Shown here: one piece after another, positions 6,849 to 14,581 of the stretch
Numbering within the stretch: the stretch's first letter is position 1
Layout of the letters: the number at the start of each line of letters is the position of its first letter
From: Deltaproteobacteria bacterium
GTDB taxonomy: Bacteria; Desulfobacterota; DSM-4660; Desulfatiglandales; HGW-15
Assembly (NCBI GenBank): GCA_020342025.1
Contig: CP070840.1
Span: 90,646 to 114,641, forward strand
DNA length: 23,996 nt
Direction of reading: 5' to 3'
Notes under the pieces: generated by a model
What the model was told of the DNA's origin: nothing
Database searches by the model: none
Seen by the model: only the letters and a program-made list of their open reading frames with translations
Program-made: the position numbers and the translations under genes

Positions 6849-7493
6849 ATGTCAGGCAGGAACCAACGTAAAGGTTACCGTGTGGTCAACCGATCACTCC
6901 AATATAGGTTTCTGGCCATCGTCATTGTCTACAGCTTTGTCATTGTGCTCTTCTTGGCGCTCTTCATGTTCGTACCCGACATTGTACGACTGCAAGATGA
7001 ATCCCTATCTTTCGACGCCCGGGCAGCTGCCGCTGACAAAATGCTTACCCTGCACGCAAGGGTTTGGCCAGCCATTCTTCTTGTCATTTGCCTGGTTGCC
7101 CTCCATTCGTTCCGTTTCTTCCATAGACTCATCGGCCCTTTGCATCGTTTCCGCCAAGTCTATGAACAGGTGCGAAATGGAGACCTGAACCAAAAGGTAA
7201 AAATAAGAAAGAAGGATTATCTGCACGAAGAAGAGGCGGCGCTTAATAGGATGTTGGAGACGCTGTCTAGAAAATGGAGAGACATGCAGCAAACCACCGA
7301 AAGCGCTTTGAGGTCTATGGATGCATTGGAGCAGACAGGGACCCACGCAAACAACTGGAAGGAAAACCGTGAAGCGTTGTTGCGTATCCACCGCCACCAC
7401 CTGGAAACGCTGGCAGAGACTTCGCGATATTTTTCCGTACAAGAGGAAGAGCAAGGGGACGGAGAGGAGACCCCCGAAGACAAAGGGACTTAA
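6849..7493 (+). CDS. Two-helix HAMP membrane protein, cassette B
   Basis: A 214-residue paralog of the protein at 3872-4501. It shares the basic N-terminus, NRSLQYRFLAI leading into helix 1, the FVPDIVRLQDE and LTLHARVWP external loop, helix 2, and RLIGPLHRFRQVYEQ starting the HAMP-like region, then KKDYLHEEEAALN. The tail (after about residue 145) is acidic and diverges from the paralog, as expected if the two proteins address different partners. AAGGAGA at 6838-6844 precedes the ATG. The pseudopilin follows after 68 nt. Predicted to lie in the inner membrane with both ends inside and a loop of about 30 residues outside; no enzymatic domain is visible. Confidence 0.85.
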   Translation: MSGRNQRKGYRVVNRSLQYRFLAIVIVYSFVIVLFLALFMFVPDIVRLQDESLSFDARAAAADKMLTLHARVWPAILLVICLVALHSFRFFHRLIGPLHRFRQVYEQVRNGDLNQKVKIRKKDYLHEEEAALNRMLETLSRKWRDMQQTTESALRSMDALEQTGTHANNWKENREALLRIHRHHLETLAETSRYFSVQEEEQGDGEETPEDKGT

Positions 7494-7561
7494 TCATGAG
7501 AAGTTCTGGTCATAGGTTGGCAAATCCCAACGTTTTGACGCGGATAGGATAGGAACGATCT

Positions 7562-8143
7562 ATGTCTGCAAATGACCTCAAGAAAGGATTCTTTCATAGT
7601 TCCAAGTTCTTAATGGCTCGTGCTGGCAGGTATGTTCGCAGGGCCGGGTCCACCCTTATGGTGAGATTGCTCAAAATGAGCCGTAAGGAGGTTGTGGCAG
7701 GCTTTACCCTCGTTGAGCTGCTGGTCGTGATCGCCATGTTGGGGACACTTTCTGGCATTGCCATCCCCGCCTATTCGCGATACATTGACAAGGCAAGAAT
7801 TACCAAGGCCGTAGCAGAAATAAGACTTCTTCAAAAAGAGATAAAACTCTATGAGATAGACCGGAATGCTCTGCCCAATTCTCTTGATGATATAGGACAC
7901 GGGAATCTCCTGGATCCTTATGGCAATCCATACATATATGAAAACTTCGCGACTGGGTTTAGTGGCAAAGGTGTAGGGGGTAAACGCAAGGACCAATGGG
8001 ACAATCCATTGAATGACGACTACGACCTTTACAGCATGGGCAGAGACGGGGAGAGTGCGCAACATCTCCACAACAAGAAAAGCCATGATGACATCATCCG
8101 GGCCCGCGAGGGAAGATTCATAGGGCTTGCTTCCGAGTTCTAG
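7562..8143 (+). CDS. GspG-like pseudopilin, cassette B
   Basis: A 193-residue prepilin-like protein. The predicted processing site is VVAG before FTLVELLVVIAMLG, with Glu at +5. The leader is unusually long at 47 residues; an internal ATG at 7676 would give a 9-residue leader typical of type IV pilins, but AGGAA at 7551-7555 favours the ATG at 7562. The mature part has helix, stalk, LLDPYGNPYIYENF and DYDLYSMGRDG, then KSHDDIIRA, closely matching the paralog at 4514-5032 and the general GspG plan. The DNA coding for the DYDLYSMG block is identical over 23 nt in both genes (4907-4929 and 8018-8040). The HD-GYP gene starts 14 nt after the stop. Confidence 0.87.
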   Translation: MSANDLKKGFFHSSKFLMARAGRYVRRAGSTLMVRLLKMSRKEVVAGFTLVELLVVIAMLGTLSGIAIPAYSRYIDKARITKAVAEIRLLQKEIKLYEIDRNALPNSLDDIGHGNLLDPYGNPYIYENFATGFSGKGVGGKRKDQWDNPLNDDYDLYSMGRDGESAQHLHNKKSHDDIIRAREGRFIGLASEF

Positions 8144-8157
8144 ACAGGCAGCATCTA

Positions 8158-10272
8158 ATGAAAATAGAAAAGACGTTTCTTAAGAGCAAGGTGGGACGAC
8201 GAATCATGGGGCTCTTTGTCTTTTGCGCCCTCGTTCCCATCTTGGCCCTGGCCATCGTCTCCTTTACCCGAGTAAGCGGTGAGCTTGACAAGCAAAATGA
8301 AAGACAACTGCATCAATCCTGCAAGGCGCTGGTTATGTCCATTTTGGAACGTATGAACATCCTTGAAAATGAGTTCAAGGCCTTGTGCGCCAATCCTGTC
8401 CTGAGCTCCAGCGCTTTCACGCAGAGCACAAGCGAAACATATGGCAAGGAGCTGAAGAACAGGTTTAAAGGACTGGCGATCATCACGGATTCGGGAGAGC
8501 TTTTCCCCCGTTTTGGTCATATTCAAAAACCGCCAATGCTCTCAGCTGAAGAAACCCAACACCTTGGATCTGGCCATACCCTCGTACTCAGCCATAGCAA
8601 CTCGGACGGCCTTTCAAGAATGTACATGATGAGGCTCATTAACCCACTGGACCGAAAGCAGGGTAAACTATATGGAGAAATAAACACCTTTTATCTCTGG
8701 CTCCTGAATCAAAAGCCAGAGGATATACTCCCCTACAGGACCGAGCTCTTTGTATTAGATAACTCGAATCAGGTCATCTATTCAACCATGCCAGCGCCTT
8801 CCACATTGCGAGAAAGAGCAGAGTATAACATGCCCCGGACCGGCAGAGGCATATTCGAATGGAAACATGAAAAGGAAAGCTACATGGCGAGTTTTCGTGC
8901 CCTAAAAATAAAATATAACCCAACGCATCCCCAATGGACAGTGGTCCTTACCGTTCCAAAAGAGACTATTAATAGGCCCATGGCCCAATTCAAACGGATC
9001 TTCCCCCTTATCGTGCTCCTCTCCTTTTGGGTGGTATTACTCCTCGCCTTCATCCAGATTCGACGAACAACACATCCCCTGGAAAAACTTGGAGAAGGCA
9101 CGCGCCGGATAGCCATGAGAGACTTCGATAGCAGGGTGACAGTCACGAGTGGGGATGAATTTGAAGAGCTCGCCACATCATTCAACAACATGGCCAGACA
9201 ATTGGGCAGACAGTTTAACGCCTTGACCACCATGGCCGAGATAGACCGGGCAATCCTCTCTGCCCTGGATACCGAAAGGATTATAAGAACGGTATTCAGT
9301 CGCATGCGGGAGTTTTTGCCTTACGACTACCTTTCTCTTACCCTCCTAGATTCCAAAGGGCAAAATCCGGGGCGCACTTATATGGAAAGCGCCAACCGCC
9401 TGCAATTATTAGAAAATATTGAAATCCCCACGGGTGAGCTGAAAAAATTTATTTCTCATCAGGAATTGCTGTTATTAAATTCGCCCGAAAAACTTCCTCC
9501 CTATCTTGCCAACAATATCAGAAGCGGGATCAAACTGGTTGTATTGCTCCCCCTTTTCTTTAAAAAGGAACTGGCCGGGATCATCACCCTGGGTTCGCTT
9601 AGTCCGTCGCCACCTGACCGGGAAGATCTTGATCAGGTACGACAACTTGCCGACCAAGTGGCCGTCGCCCTGGCAAATGCCCAACTGATAGAAGATTTGG
9701 ATGCCCTCAACTGGGGCACTTTGAGGGCACTGGCTCGGGCCGTGGATGCGAAATCTCCCTGGACAGCGGGGCATTCTGAAAGGGTGACAGAAAAGGCGCT
9801 TCAAATTGGCCGGGCCATGGGACTCACGCCTGAAGCGTTGGACGACTTACACCGGGGGGGTTTGCTCCACGACATCGGCAAAATTGGGATCCCTGTCACA
9901 ATTCTGGACAAACCCGGGAAACTGAATGATGAAGAATTCCAATTAATCAGGGCACATTCGGGTATGGGAGCGCGCATACTTGAACCCATTGCCGCATATG
10001 CGCATGCCATACCCATTGTTTTGCAGCATCATGAGCACTTCAACGGCAAGGGTTACCCTGACGGTCTTGCAGGAGAAAAGATAAGCATGGGCGCTCGCAT
10101 TTTGGCTGTAGCGGATGTCTATGACGCGCTTGTCTCTGACAGACCCTATCGATCGGGAATGGATCGGGAGCGCGTCATTGAGATCATTAAAGAAGAGGCA
10201 GGCAAACAGTTCGATCCGAATGTGGTGGAGGCTTTACTGGAGGTCATAAGGCAAGAGGGTGTTGAGAGGTGA
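8158..10272 (+). CDS. Membrane HAMP-GAF-HD-GYP c-di-GMP phosphodiesterase, cassette B
   Basis: A 704-residue transmembrane receptor. Helix 1 is near residues 16-36, an extracytoplasmic sensor domain (Cache-like size) spans about 37-280, helix 2 is near 281-301, HAMP about 302-355, GAF about 370-510 and HD-GYP about 520-704. The HD-GYP core is intact: HSERV, HDIGKIG with His571-Asp572, HHEHFNGKGYP from His624 with GYP at 632-634, and DVYDAL with DRPYR. It should hydrolyse cyclic di-GMP under control of an outside signal and a GAF ligand. It starts 14 nt after the pseudopilin, and 3 nt separate its stop from the lipoprotein start. It takes the enzyme slot that the Ser/Thr kinase takes in cassette A. 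Confidence 0.93.
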   Translation: MKIEKTFLKSKVGRRIMGLFVFCALVPILALAIVSFTRVSGELDKQNERQLHQSCKALVMSILERMNILENEFKALCANPVLSSSAFTQSTSETYGKELKNRFKGLAIITDSGELFPRFGHIQKPPMLSAEETQHLGSGHTLVLSHSNSDGLSRMYMMRLINPLDRKQGKLYGEINTFYLWLLNQKPEDILPYRTELFVLDNSNQVIYSTMPAPSTLRERAEYNMPRTGRGIFEWKHEKESYMASFRALKIKYNPTHPQWTVVLTVPKETINRPMAQFKRIFPLIVLLSFWVVLLLAFIQIRRTTHPLEKLGEGTRRIAMRDFDSRVTVTSGDEFEELATSFNNMARQLGRQFNALTTMAEIDRAILSALDTERIIRTVFSRMREFLPYDYLSLTLLDSKGQNPGRTYMESANRLQLLENIEIPTGELKKFISHQELLLLNSPEKLPPYLANNIRSGIKLVVLLPLFFKKELAGIITLGSLSPSPPDREDLDQVRQLADQVAVALANAQLIEDLDALNWGTLRALARAVDAKSPWTAGHSERVTEKALQIGRAMGLTPEALDDLHRGGLLHDIGKIGIPVTILDKPGKLNDEEFQLIRAHSGMGARILEPIAAYAHAIPIVLQHHEHFNGKGYPDGLAGEKISMGARILAVADVYDALVSDRPYRSGMDRERVIEIIKEEAGKQFDPNVVEALLEVIRQEGVER

Positions 10273-10275
10273 GTC

Positions 10276-10704
10276 ATGCTGGGATTAAGGAATATCATAA
10301 CAAAAACGAGTTTTTTGGCAGTCGCCATTTCCATCTTTATGTGGGGATGTCAACCAAAGGAAGATGAAACCCTTCCTCCCGAATTGATGGGTGTGTGGAC
10401 GAGCGCTGCACCACGATTCAAAAATGACACGCTTGAGCTGAGCAAAGAATGCATCGTCTTCACGAGCGGGGAATTCCAGGATTTCATCAGTGTGAATTTT
10501 ATCGTAAAAGTGGAAAAAAGGCCTGAGCGGAATCACATCTTGTACACCATTCATCACGAAAATGTGGAGGGGCAAAGATACACGTTCTCTTTTTATTACT
10601 ACCCGGAAAGGGGCAACGTGATAAGACTGAAAAATCAGTTGGACTTCGAGTGGAGAAAAGTTGAACCCATTGAAGGCTCAAAAAGCCCCCCAGCTTCTCG
10701 CTAG
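10276..10704 (+). CDS. Small predicted lipoprotein, cassette B
   Basis: A 142-residue paralog of the lipoprotein at 5047-5457. The signal segment (residues 8-24) ends in MWGC, a slightly unusual lipobox because Trp is at -2 and Met at -3. The mature part has PPELMGVWTSAAPRF, then SFYYYPERGNVIRLKNQ and FEWRKV, all matching the cassette A protein. GAGAGGTGAG overlapping the HD-GYP stop provides the ribosome site 3-4 nt before the ATG region, so expression is coupled to the phosphodiesterase. Function unknown; a periplasmic or outer-membrane partner of the HAMP protein or pseudopilin is possible. It ends 10 nt before the convergent phosphoglycerate mutase gene, without a visible terminator. Confidence 0.8.
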   Translation: MLGLRNIITKTSFLAVAISIFMWGCQPKEDETLPPELMGVWTSAAPRFKNDTLELSKECIVFTSGEFQDFISVNFIVKVEKRPERNHILYTIHHENVEGQRYTFSFYYYPERGNVIRLKNQLDFEWRKVEPIEGSKSPPASR

Positions 10705-10714
10705 AATACCCCCC

Positions 10715-12352
10715 TTATTCACCTTTGATACGGATCAGTGAAGGATCGTAGTCTTCCCCCTTCTCATAGCCCAATAGATTCAACAGGGTGGAAGCCACGT
10801 TGGAGAGGCCCGGTCTTTTCAAATGGGCCAGTTCATACTCCCCCTGGTAACCTGGGTCGTATATGGCAAAAGGGACAGGGTTCAGGGTGTGGGCCGTCTT
10901 CGGGTTCTTTCTGCCTTCTTTATCAATAGTGAACATCTGGTCCACATTTCCATGGTCTGACGTGACCACTGCCATGCCTTGTAGGCCTCGGATGCATTCC
11001 AATAGCTCCCCCACACATTGATCAACCGTCTCGACTGCAGTGATAGCGGCCTCCATGACGCCTGTGTGGCCAACCATGTCCCCATTTGCAAAATTTAGGC
11101 GGCCAAAGCGATACTCACCCCCTTTCAACATCTCTGTGGCTCTATCTTTTATTTCCAATGCCTTCATTTTTGGGGCTTTATCGAACTCAATCCTGTCGGA
11201 TGGAATCTCCGTGTAGGTCTCCACCGCTTCATCGATATAACCCGAGCGGTTCCCGTTCCAAAAATAGGTCACGTGGCCATACTTCTGGGTTTCGGAAATG
11301 GCGAACATCCTCACCTTTTCAGCACATAGATATTCGCTGATTGTCCGGTCGATCGCAGGGGGCCAGACCAAGAAGTTGGGCGGCACATGGGTATCCCCGT
11401 CATACTCCATCATACCCGCATAAATAATGTCCGGTAAGGAACCCCTGTCAAACCCGTGGAAGTCCTTTTCTGTGAAGGCACGGGAGATTTCAATGGCACG
11501 ATCACCCCTGTAATTGAAGAATATGACCACATCTCCGTCCCCTATGGGGCCCACGGGTCTTCCGGAATCCTTTGAAATAACAAAGGAATCCATATATTGA
11601 TCGGTGATATGTGGATCTTCATCGTAGTAGGTCCTCACCGCATCAGCGGCTGTTTTGAAAAAACGCCCCTTCCCAAGCACGTGTGCATCCCACCCCCTTC
11701 TGACGATGTTCCAGTCCGCCTCGTAGCGATCCATGGTTACCTTCATGCGGCCACCGCCAGACGCAATACAGTAATCCAGTCCCTTTTCATGGGAGATCTC
11801 TTCCAATTTCTTCTCAGTGGGAATGACATATTCCAGCGCAGATCGCTCACCCACGTCTCGGCCGTCGAGCAGGGCATGCACTCGGACCCTTTTGAGACCC
11901 AATTCGGCGCATTTATCAATGAGCTTGTATAGTTGGTCAATATGAGAATGCACGTTCCCATCAGAGAGGAGCCCCATGAAATGAACGGTCCCCCCCTTTC
12001 TGGCTCGCTCAACGATACGGCGCCAGAGGTCTGTCTGGAAAATCTCGCCTGTCTGAAGGGCCCTGTTCACCAGCCGGGCGCCCTGGTCAAATACCCTCCC
12101 TGCGCCCAGGGCATTGTGCCCCACTTCGCTGTTGCCCATATCCGCATCGCTTGGAAGCCCCACGGCGGTTCCATGGGCCTGCAGTTGTATATAGAGCTCA
12201 GAGCTGAACAGGCGATCCAACGTGGGCGTATTGGCCAAGTAGACCGCATTGCTTTCGTCCTGCCGGCCAATACCGATGCCGTCCATAATGATAAGCAGAA
12301 GTGGGCCCTTACGCCCATGAAAGGACTTCAATCTCTTGAGAGCGAGTGCCAT
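10715..12352 (-). CDS. gpmI: 2,3-bisphosphoglycerate-independent phosphoglycerate mutase
   Basis: Interconverts 3- and 2-phosphoglycerate in glycolysis and gluconeogenesis, using two metal ions. Alkaline-phosphatase superfamily signatures are complete: LLIIMDGIGIG metal Asp, DMGNSEVGHNALG with the phosphorylated Ser, DGRDVG, NFANGDMVGHTG, TSDHGNVDQM and AHTLNPVPF. The length of 545 residues exceeds the usual bacterial 510, and the block ASGGGRMKVTMDRYEADW resembles plant and trypanosomatid enzymes rather than the typical SGRYYAMDRD form of Bacillus or E. coli. The ATG at 12352 lies 5 nt after the upstream stop and has only a weak ribosome site, so it is probably coupled to the formylglycine-enzyme-like gene. 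Confidence 0.95.
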   Translation of the reverse strand: MALALKRLKSFHGRKGPLLLIIMDGIGIGRQDESNAVYLANTPTLDRLFSSELYIQLQAHGTAVGLPSDADMGNSEVGHNALGAGRVFDQGARLVNRALQTGEIFQTDLWRRIVERARKGGTVHFMGLLSDGNVHSHIDQLYKLIDKCAELGLKRVRVHALLDGRDVGERSALEYVIPTEKKLEEISHEKGLDYCIASGGGRMKVTMDRYEADWNIVRRGWDAHVLGKGRFFKTAADAVRTYYDEDPHITDQYMDSFVISKDSGRPVGPIGDGDVVIFFNYRGDRAIEISRAFTEKDFHGFDRGSLPDIIYAGMMEYDGDTHVPPNFLVWPPAIDRTISEYLCAEKVRMFAISETQKYGHVTYFWNGNRSGYIDEAVETYTEIPSDRIEFDKAPKMKALEIKDRATEMLKGGEYRFGRLNFANGDMVGHTGVMEAAITAVETVDQCVGELLECIRGLQGMAVVTSDHGNVDQMFTIDKEGRKNPKTAHTLNPVPFAIYDPGYQGEYELAHLKRPGLSNVASTLLNLLGYEKGEDYDPSLIRIKGE

Positions 12353-12357
12353 ATGAA

Positions 12358-13200
12358 TTATTGGGCTTCCCTGACGACTCTAAAACCGAGGGTGTTGTGT
12401 TTGGTGGCAGGGTGGGCAAAGTTCCGATTGGCGGAGCGGCATACCCTTCCATTTTTGAACCAGCTTCCTCCCCGGCGAACTCTCTCTGTTCCTGTCTCAA
12501 TGCCGTTGGGATCGACCACTGAGGTGGGGGGATACTTTCCATACCAGTCTTGACACCATTCCCAGACATTTCCGTGCATGTCGTATAGGCCCCAGGCATT
12601 GGGAGGATAACTCTTCACGGGGGCTGCGCTGTCCGTTGCTAGTCCCTTGGACTTCACATACTCCACACATTCCTCTGATTTCAGGGTATTGTTGCTGTAC
12701 ATGGCCTTTGTGCAGTCGATCTCCTTGCCCCATGGATAAGCTGTCTGGCTCCCTGCCCTGGCCGCGTATTCCCATTCAGCCTCTGTGGGGAGACGAAAGG
12801 CTCCTTCGTTAAGGGCATTTAGTTTCTTGATGAACTCTTCACTATCAAACCAGGAGACCTTGACTACCGGTTTGTTTCCCTCCCCCCTCCTTTTAAATAG
12901 TCCAAAAAACCTCTTCCCCATCAACGCCCGCCATTGTTTCAAGGTGACTTCGGTGGTCTGCATATAGAAAGACTTGCTGATGGTGACTTGGTGCTGTACC
13001 TCGTCTTTATTTCGACCGGGCTCGCCCGGGGGACTACCCATCATAAAAGTGCCCGCAGGAATGAGCACAAACTCCATCCCGAGGGAGTTGGTAAATCCTT
13101 TATCAATACCGAGCCCGGCAGCAGGCATAATGATTTGAATCCATAGAAGAAGAAAGATAAAAACGGATACAAGGCTTGTTCTTTTCACTATTGCAGCCAT
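12358..13200 (-). CDS. Secreted formylglycine-generating-enzyme-like (SUMF1 fold) protein
   Basis: A 280-residue protein with a signal peptide (basic start, hydrophobic residues about 10-27, AAGLG) and one FGE-sulfatase/SUMF1 domain: LGMEFVLIPAGTFMMGSP, TTEVTLKQWRALMG, FRLPTEAEWEYAARAG, YDMHGNVWEWCQDWYG, VRRGGSWFKNG and LGFRVVRE. The GGSWFK stretch lacks the Cys found at the GGSxxC position of true formylglycine-generating enzymes, leaving one Cys in VCRSANR, so copper-dependent sulfatase activation is unlikely; a structural or binding role fits better. The frame is open to 13317, but GGGAGGG before the ATG at 13200 and the signal peptide fix the start. It shares a promoter with gpmI. Confidence 0.87.
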   Translation of the reverse strand: MAAIVKRTSLVSVFIFLLLWIQIIMPAAGLGIDKGFTNSLGMEFVLIPAGTFMMGSPPGEPGRNKDEVQHQVTISKSFYMQTTEVTLKQWRALMGKRFFGLFKRRGEGNKPVVKVSWFDSEEFIKKLNALNEGAFRLPTEAEWEYAARAGSQTAYPWGKEIDCTKAMYSNNTLKSEECVEYVKSKGLATDSAAPVKSYPPNAWGLYDMHGNVWEWCQDWYGKYPPTSVVDPNGIETGTERVRRGGSWFKNGRVCRSANRNFAHPATKHNTLGFRVVREAQ

Positions 13201-13272
13201 AAGGGCCCTCCCCTGCTCTCTTCTTTTGAATCGATGGGTCTTTTCGCGAATTGATTGATGGAAGAAACAATA

Positions 13273-13302
13273 TTTATAAAAAAAAGTAGTTTGAATGGTC
13301 AA
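13273..13302 (-). promoter_or_regulatory. Sigma-70-like promoter for the SUMF1-like gene and gpmI
   Basis: On the minus strand TTGACC (13302-13297) is followed after 18 nt by TATAAA (13278-13273); the spacer contains eight consecutive T. Transcription would begin near 13266, leaving a leader of about 65 nt before the ATG at 13200. No other candidate was seen in the 201-nt gap. Confidence 0.6.
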
Positions 13303-13401
13303 GAAAAATGGCGTCATCTTCTTTTCGATGATGATAAGCCCTGCGAAGGGATCTCATGGGACGAACGGAAAGAACACGGAGAAAAACGTCACACGATGAT
13401 A

Positions 13402-14553
13402 TCAGGGTCTCATGACGGTTACCCGGGTTGATGGAACGCCCAGCCGCTCTAGATTTTCACGGTTTATTTCCACACCCAGTCCGGGGCCAGCAAGAGGGCC
13501 CGCCTCCCCACCATGCCCAAAAGACACATGCTCAAGGGTGACGTTTTCCCGCAGGAGAAATTCATCATAAGATCCGTCATGATATACAGCGTCAGAGCAG
13601 AGGAGGCTTAGGGTCCTTCCCGCTGCAGAAAGAAGGCCGGATTCTCCCAATTGGCAGCCGATTTGAAAGGAAATTCCGTGACGGCGTAAATAGTCTATCA
13701 CCTTCAAGGAATTCCGGAATCCCCCGCACTTGGACAGTCTTACATTTACCATACCATAGTGGCCCTCTTCAACTATCCTCTCCATATCTCCAAAGGAGCA
13801 TGCGGACTCATCCGCCATAAGGGTCACACCACAGTCTCGCATAACCGAGGCGTAACGGGCAATGTCTGGGTCATCGGGACTCATCGGCTGTTCCACCACG
13901 TTCACCTTGTGCTCCTTAATGAGCGGAACGTGCGCCACGGCCAATTCATAATCCCACACCCCATTCACATCCGCTCTCAGATCGCAATTATCGCCAAAGA
14001 TCAACTGAATGGTCCTGGTCGTTTGCCGATTCTGCTCTAGATCCTTACCCATTTTGAGGCGTAATTTGTTAATCTCCATTTTTCTAATCAGTTCACAGAG
14101 TTCCGTCAATGTCTTCTTTGAGGCCAATGGAACCACCGTGCCATAACAAATGGATGGGGTAAAGAAATCGGTAGGGAAATATTGAATGATGGCTCTCTCC
14201 TCCCGCTTCCCCAGGGCATCCAGTAAGGCCAACTCGAGAGCGCAAGTTGCAGAATTTTGTTCCTTTCCATCAGGGAGGCTATCCAAAAAATCCCATATCT
14301 GGCCAACTTCATTGAACTCCCAGGGAAACGAATCCCTTTGTAACAGATCGCCTATGTTTTTGGTTGCACTTCCTTGTGATTCACCCGTTACATAGGACCT
14401 AGGGGCACCCTCTCCATATCCCTTTATCGCCCCCTGGTCGGCACTGACTTCCACAATGATGTTATTGGCTGAGGATCTTCTTCTCAAGGAATGGGAAAAA
14501 TCAAAAGAAAAGGGAAGAGATATGTGATGGACACTTACCTGATCTATTCGCAT
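13402..14553 (-). CDS. Enolase-superfamily enzyme (muconate cycloisomerase / dipeptide epimerase-like)
   Basis: A 383-residue enzyme of the enolase superfamily, muconate lactonizing subgroup. Metal ligands are visible as LRADVNGVWD (Asp), VNVVEQPM (Glu) and LMADESACS (Asp); the second catalytic lysine lies in VRLSKCGG. The first KxK motif reads RLK in NKLRLKMGKD, keeping the second lysine only, as in several family members. The reaction type is proton abstraction next to a carboxylate; candidate activities are dipeptide epimerase, muconate cycloisomerase or succinylbenzoate synthase. The C-terminal HDGSYDEFLL does not clearly show the DxD of Ala-Glu epimerases, so I leave the substrate open. 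It follows the histidine kinase by 28 nt, with AAGG before its ATG, likely one operon. Confidence 0.85.
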   Translation of the reverse strand: MRIDQVSVHHISLPFSFDFSHSLRRRSSANNIIVEVSADQGAIKGYGEGAPRSYVTGESQGSATKNIGDLLQRDSFPWEFNEVGQIWDFLDSLPDGKEQNSATCALELALLDALGKREERAIIQYFPTDFFTPSICYGTVVPLASKKTLTELCELIRKMEINKLRLKMGKDLEQNRQTTRTIQLIFGDNCDLRADVNGVWDYELAVAHVPLIKEHKVNVVEQPMSPDDPDIARYASVMRDCGVTLMADESACSFGDMERIVEEGHYGMVNVRLSKCGGFRNSLKVIDYLRRHGISFQIGCQLGESGLLSAAGRTLSLLCSDAVYHDGSYDEFLLRENVTLEHVSFGHGGEAGPLAGPGLGVEINRENLERLGVPSTRVTVMRP

Positions 14554-14581
14554 AATACCTTCGCCTGACCTGGTCTCCTGA

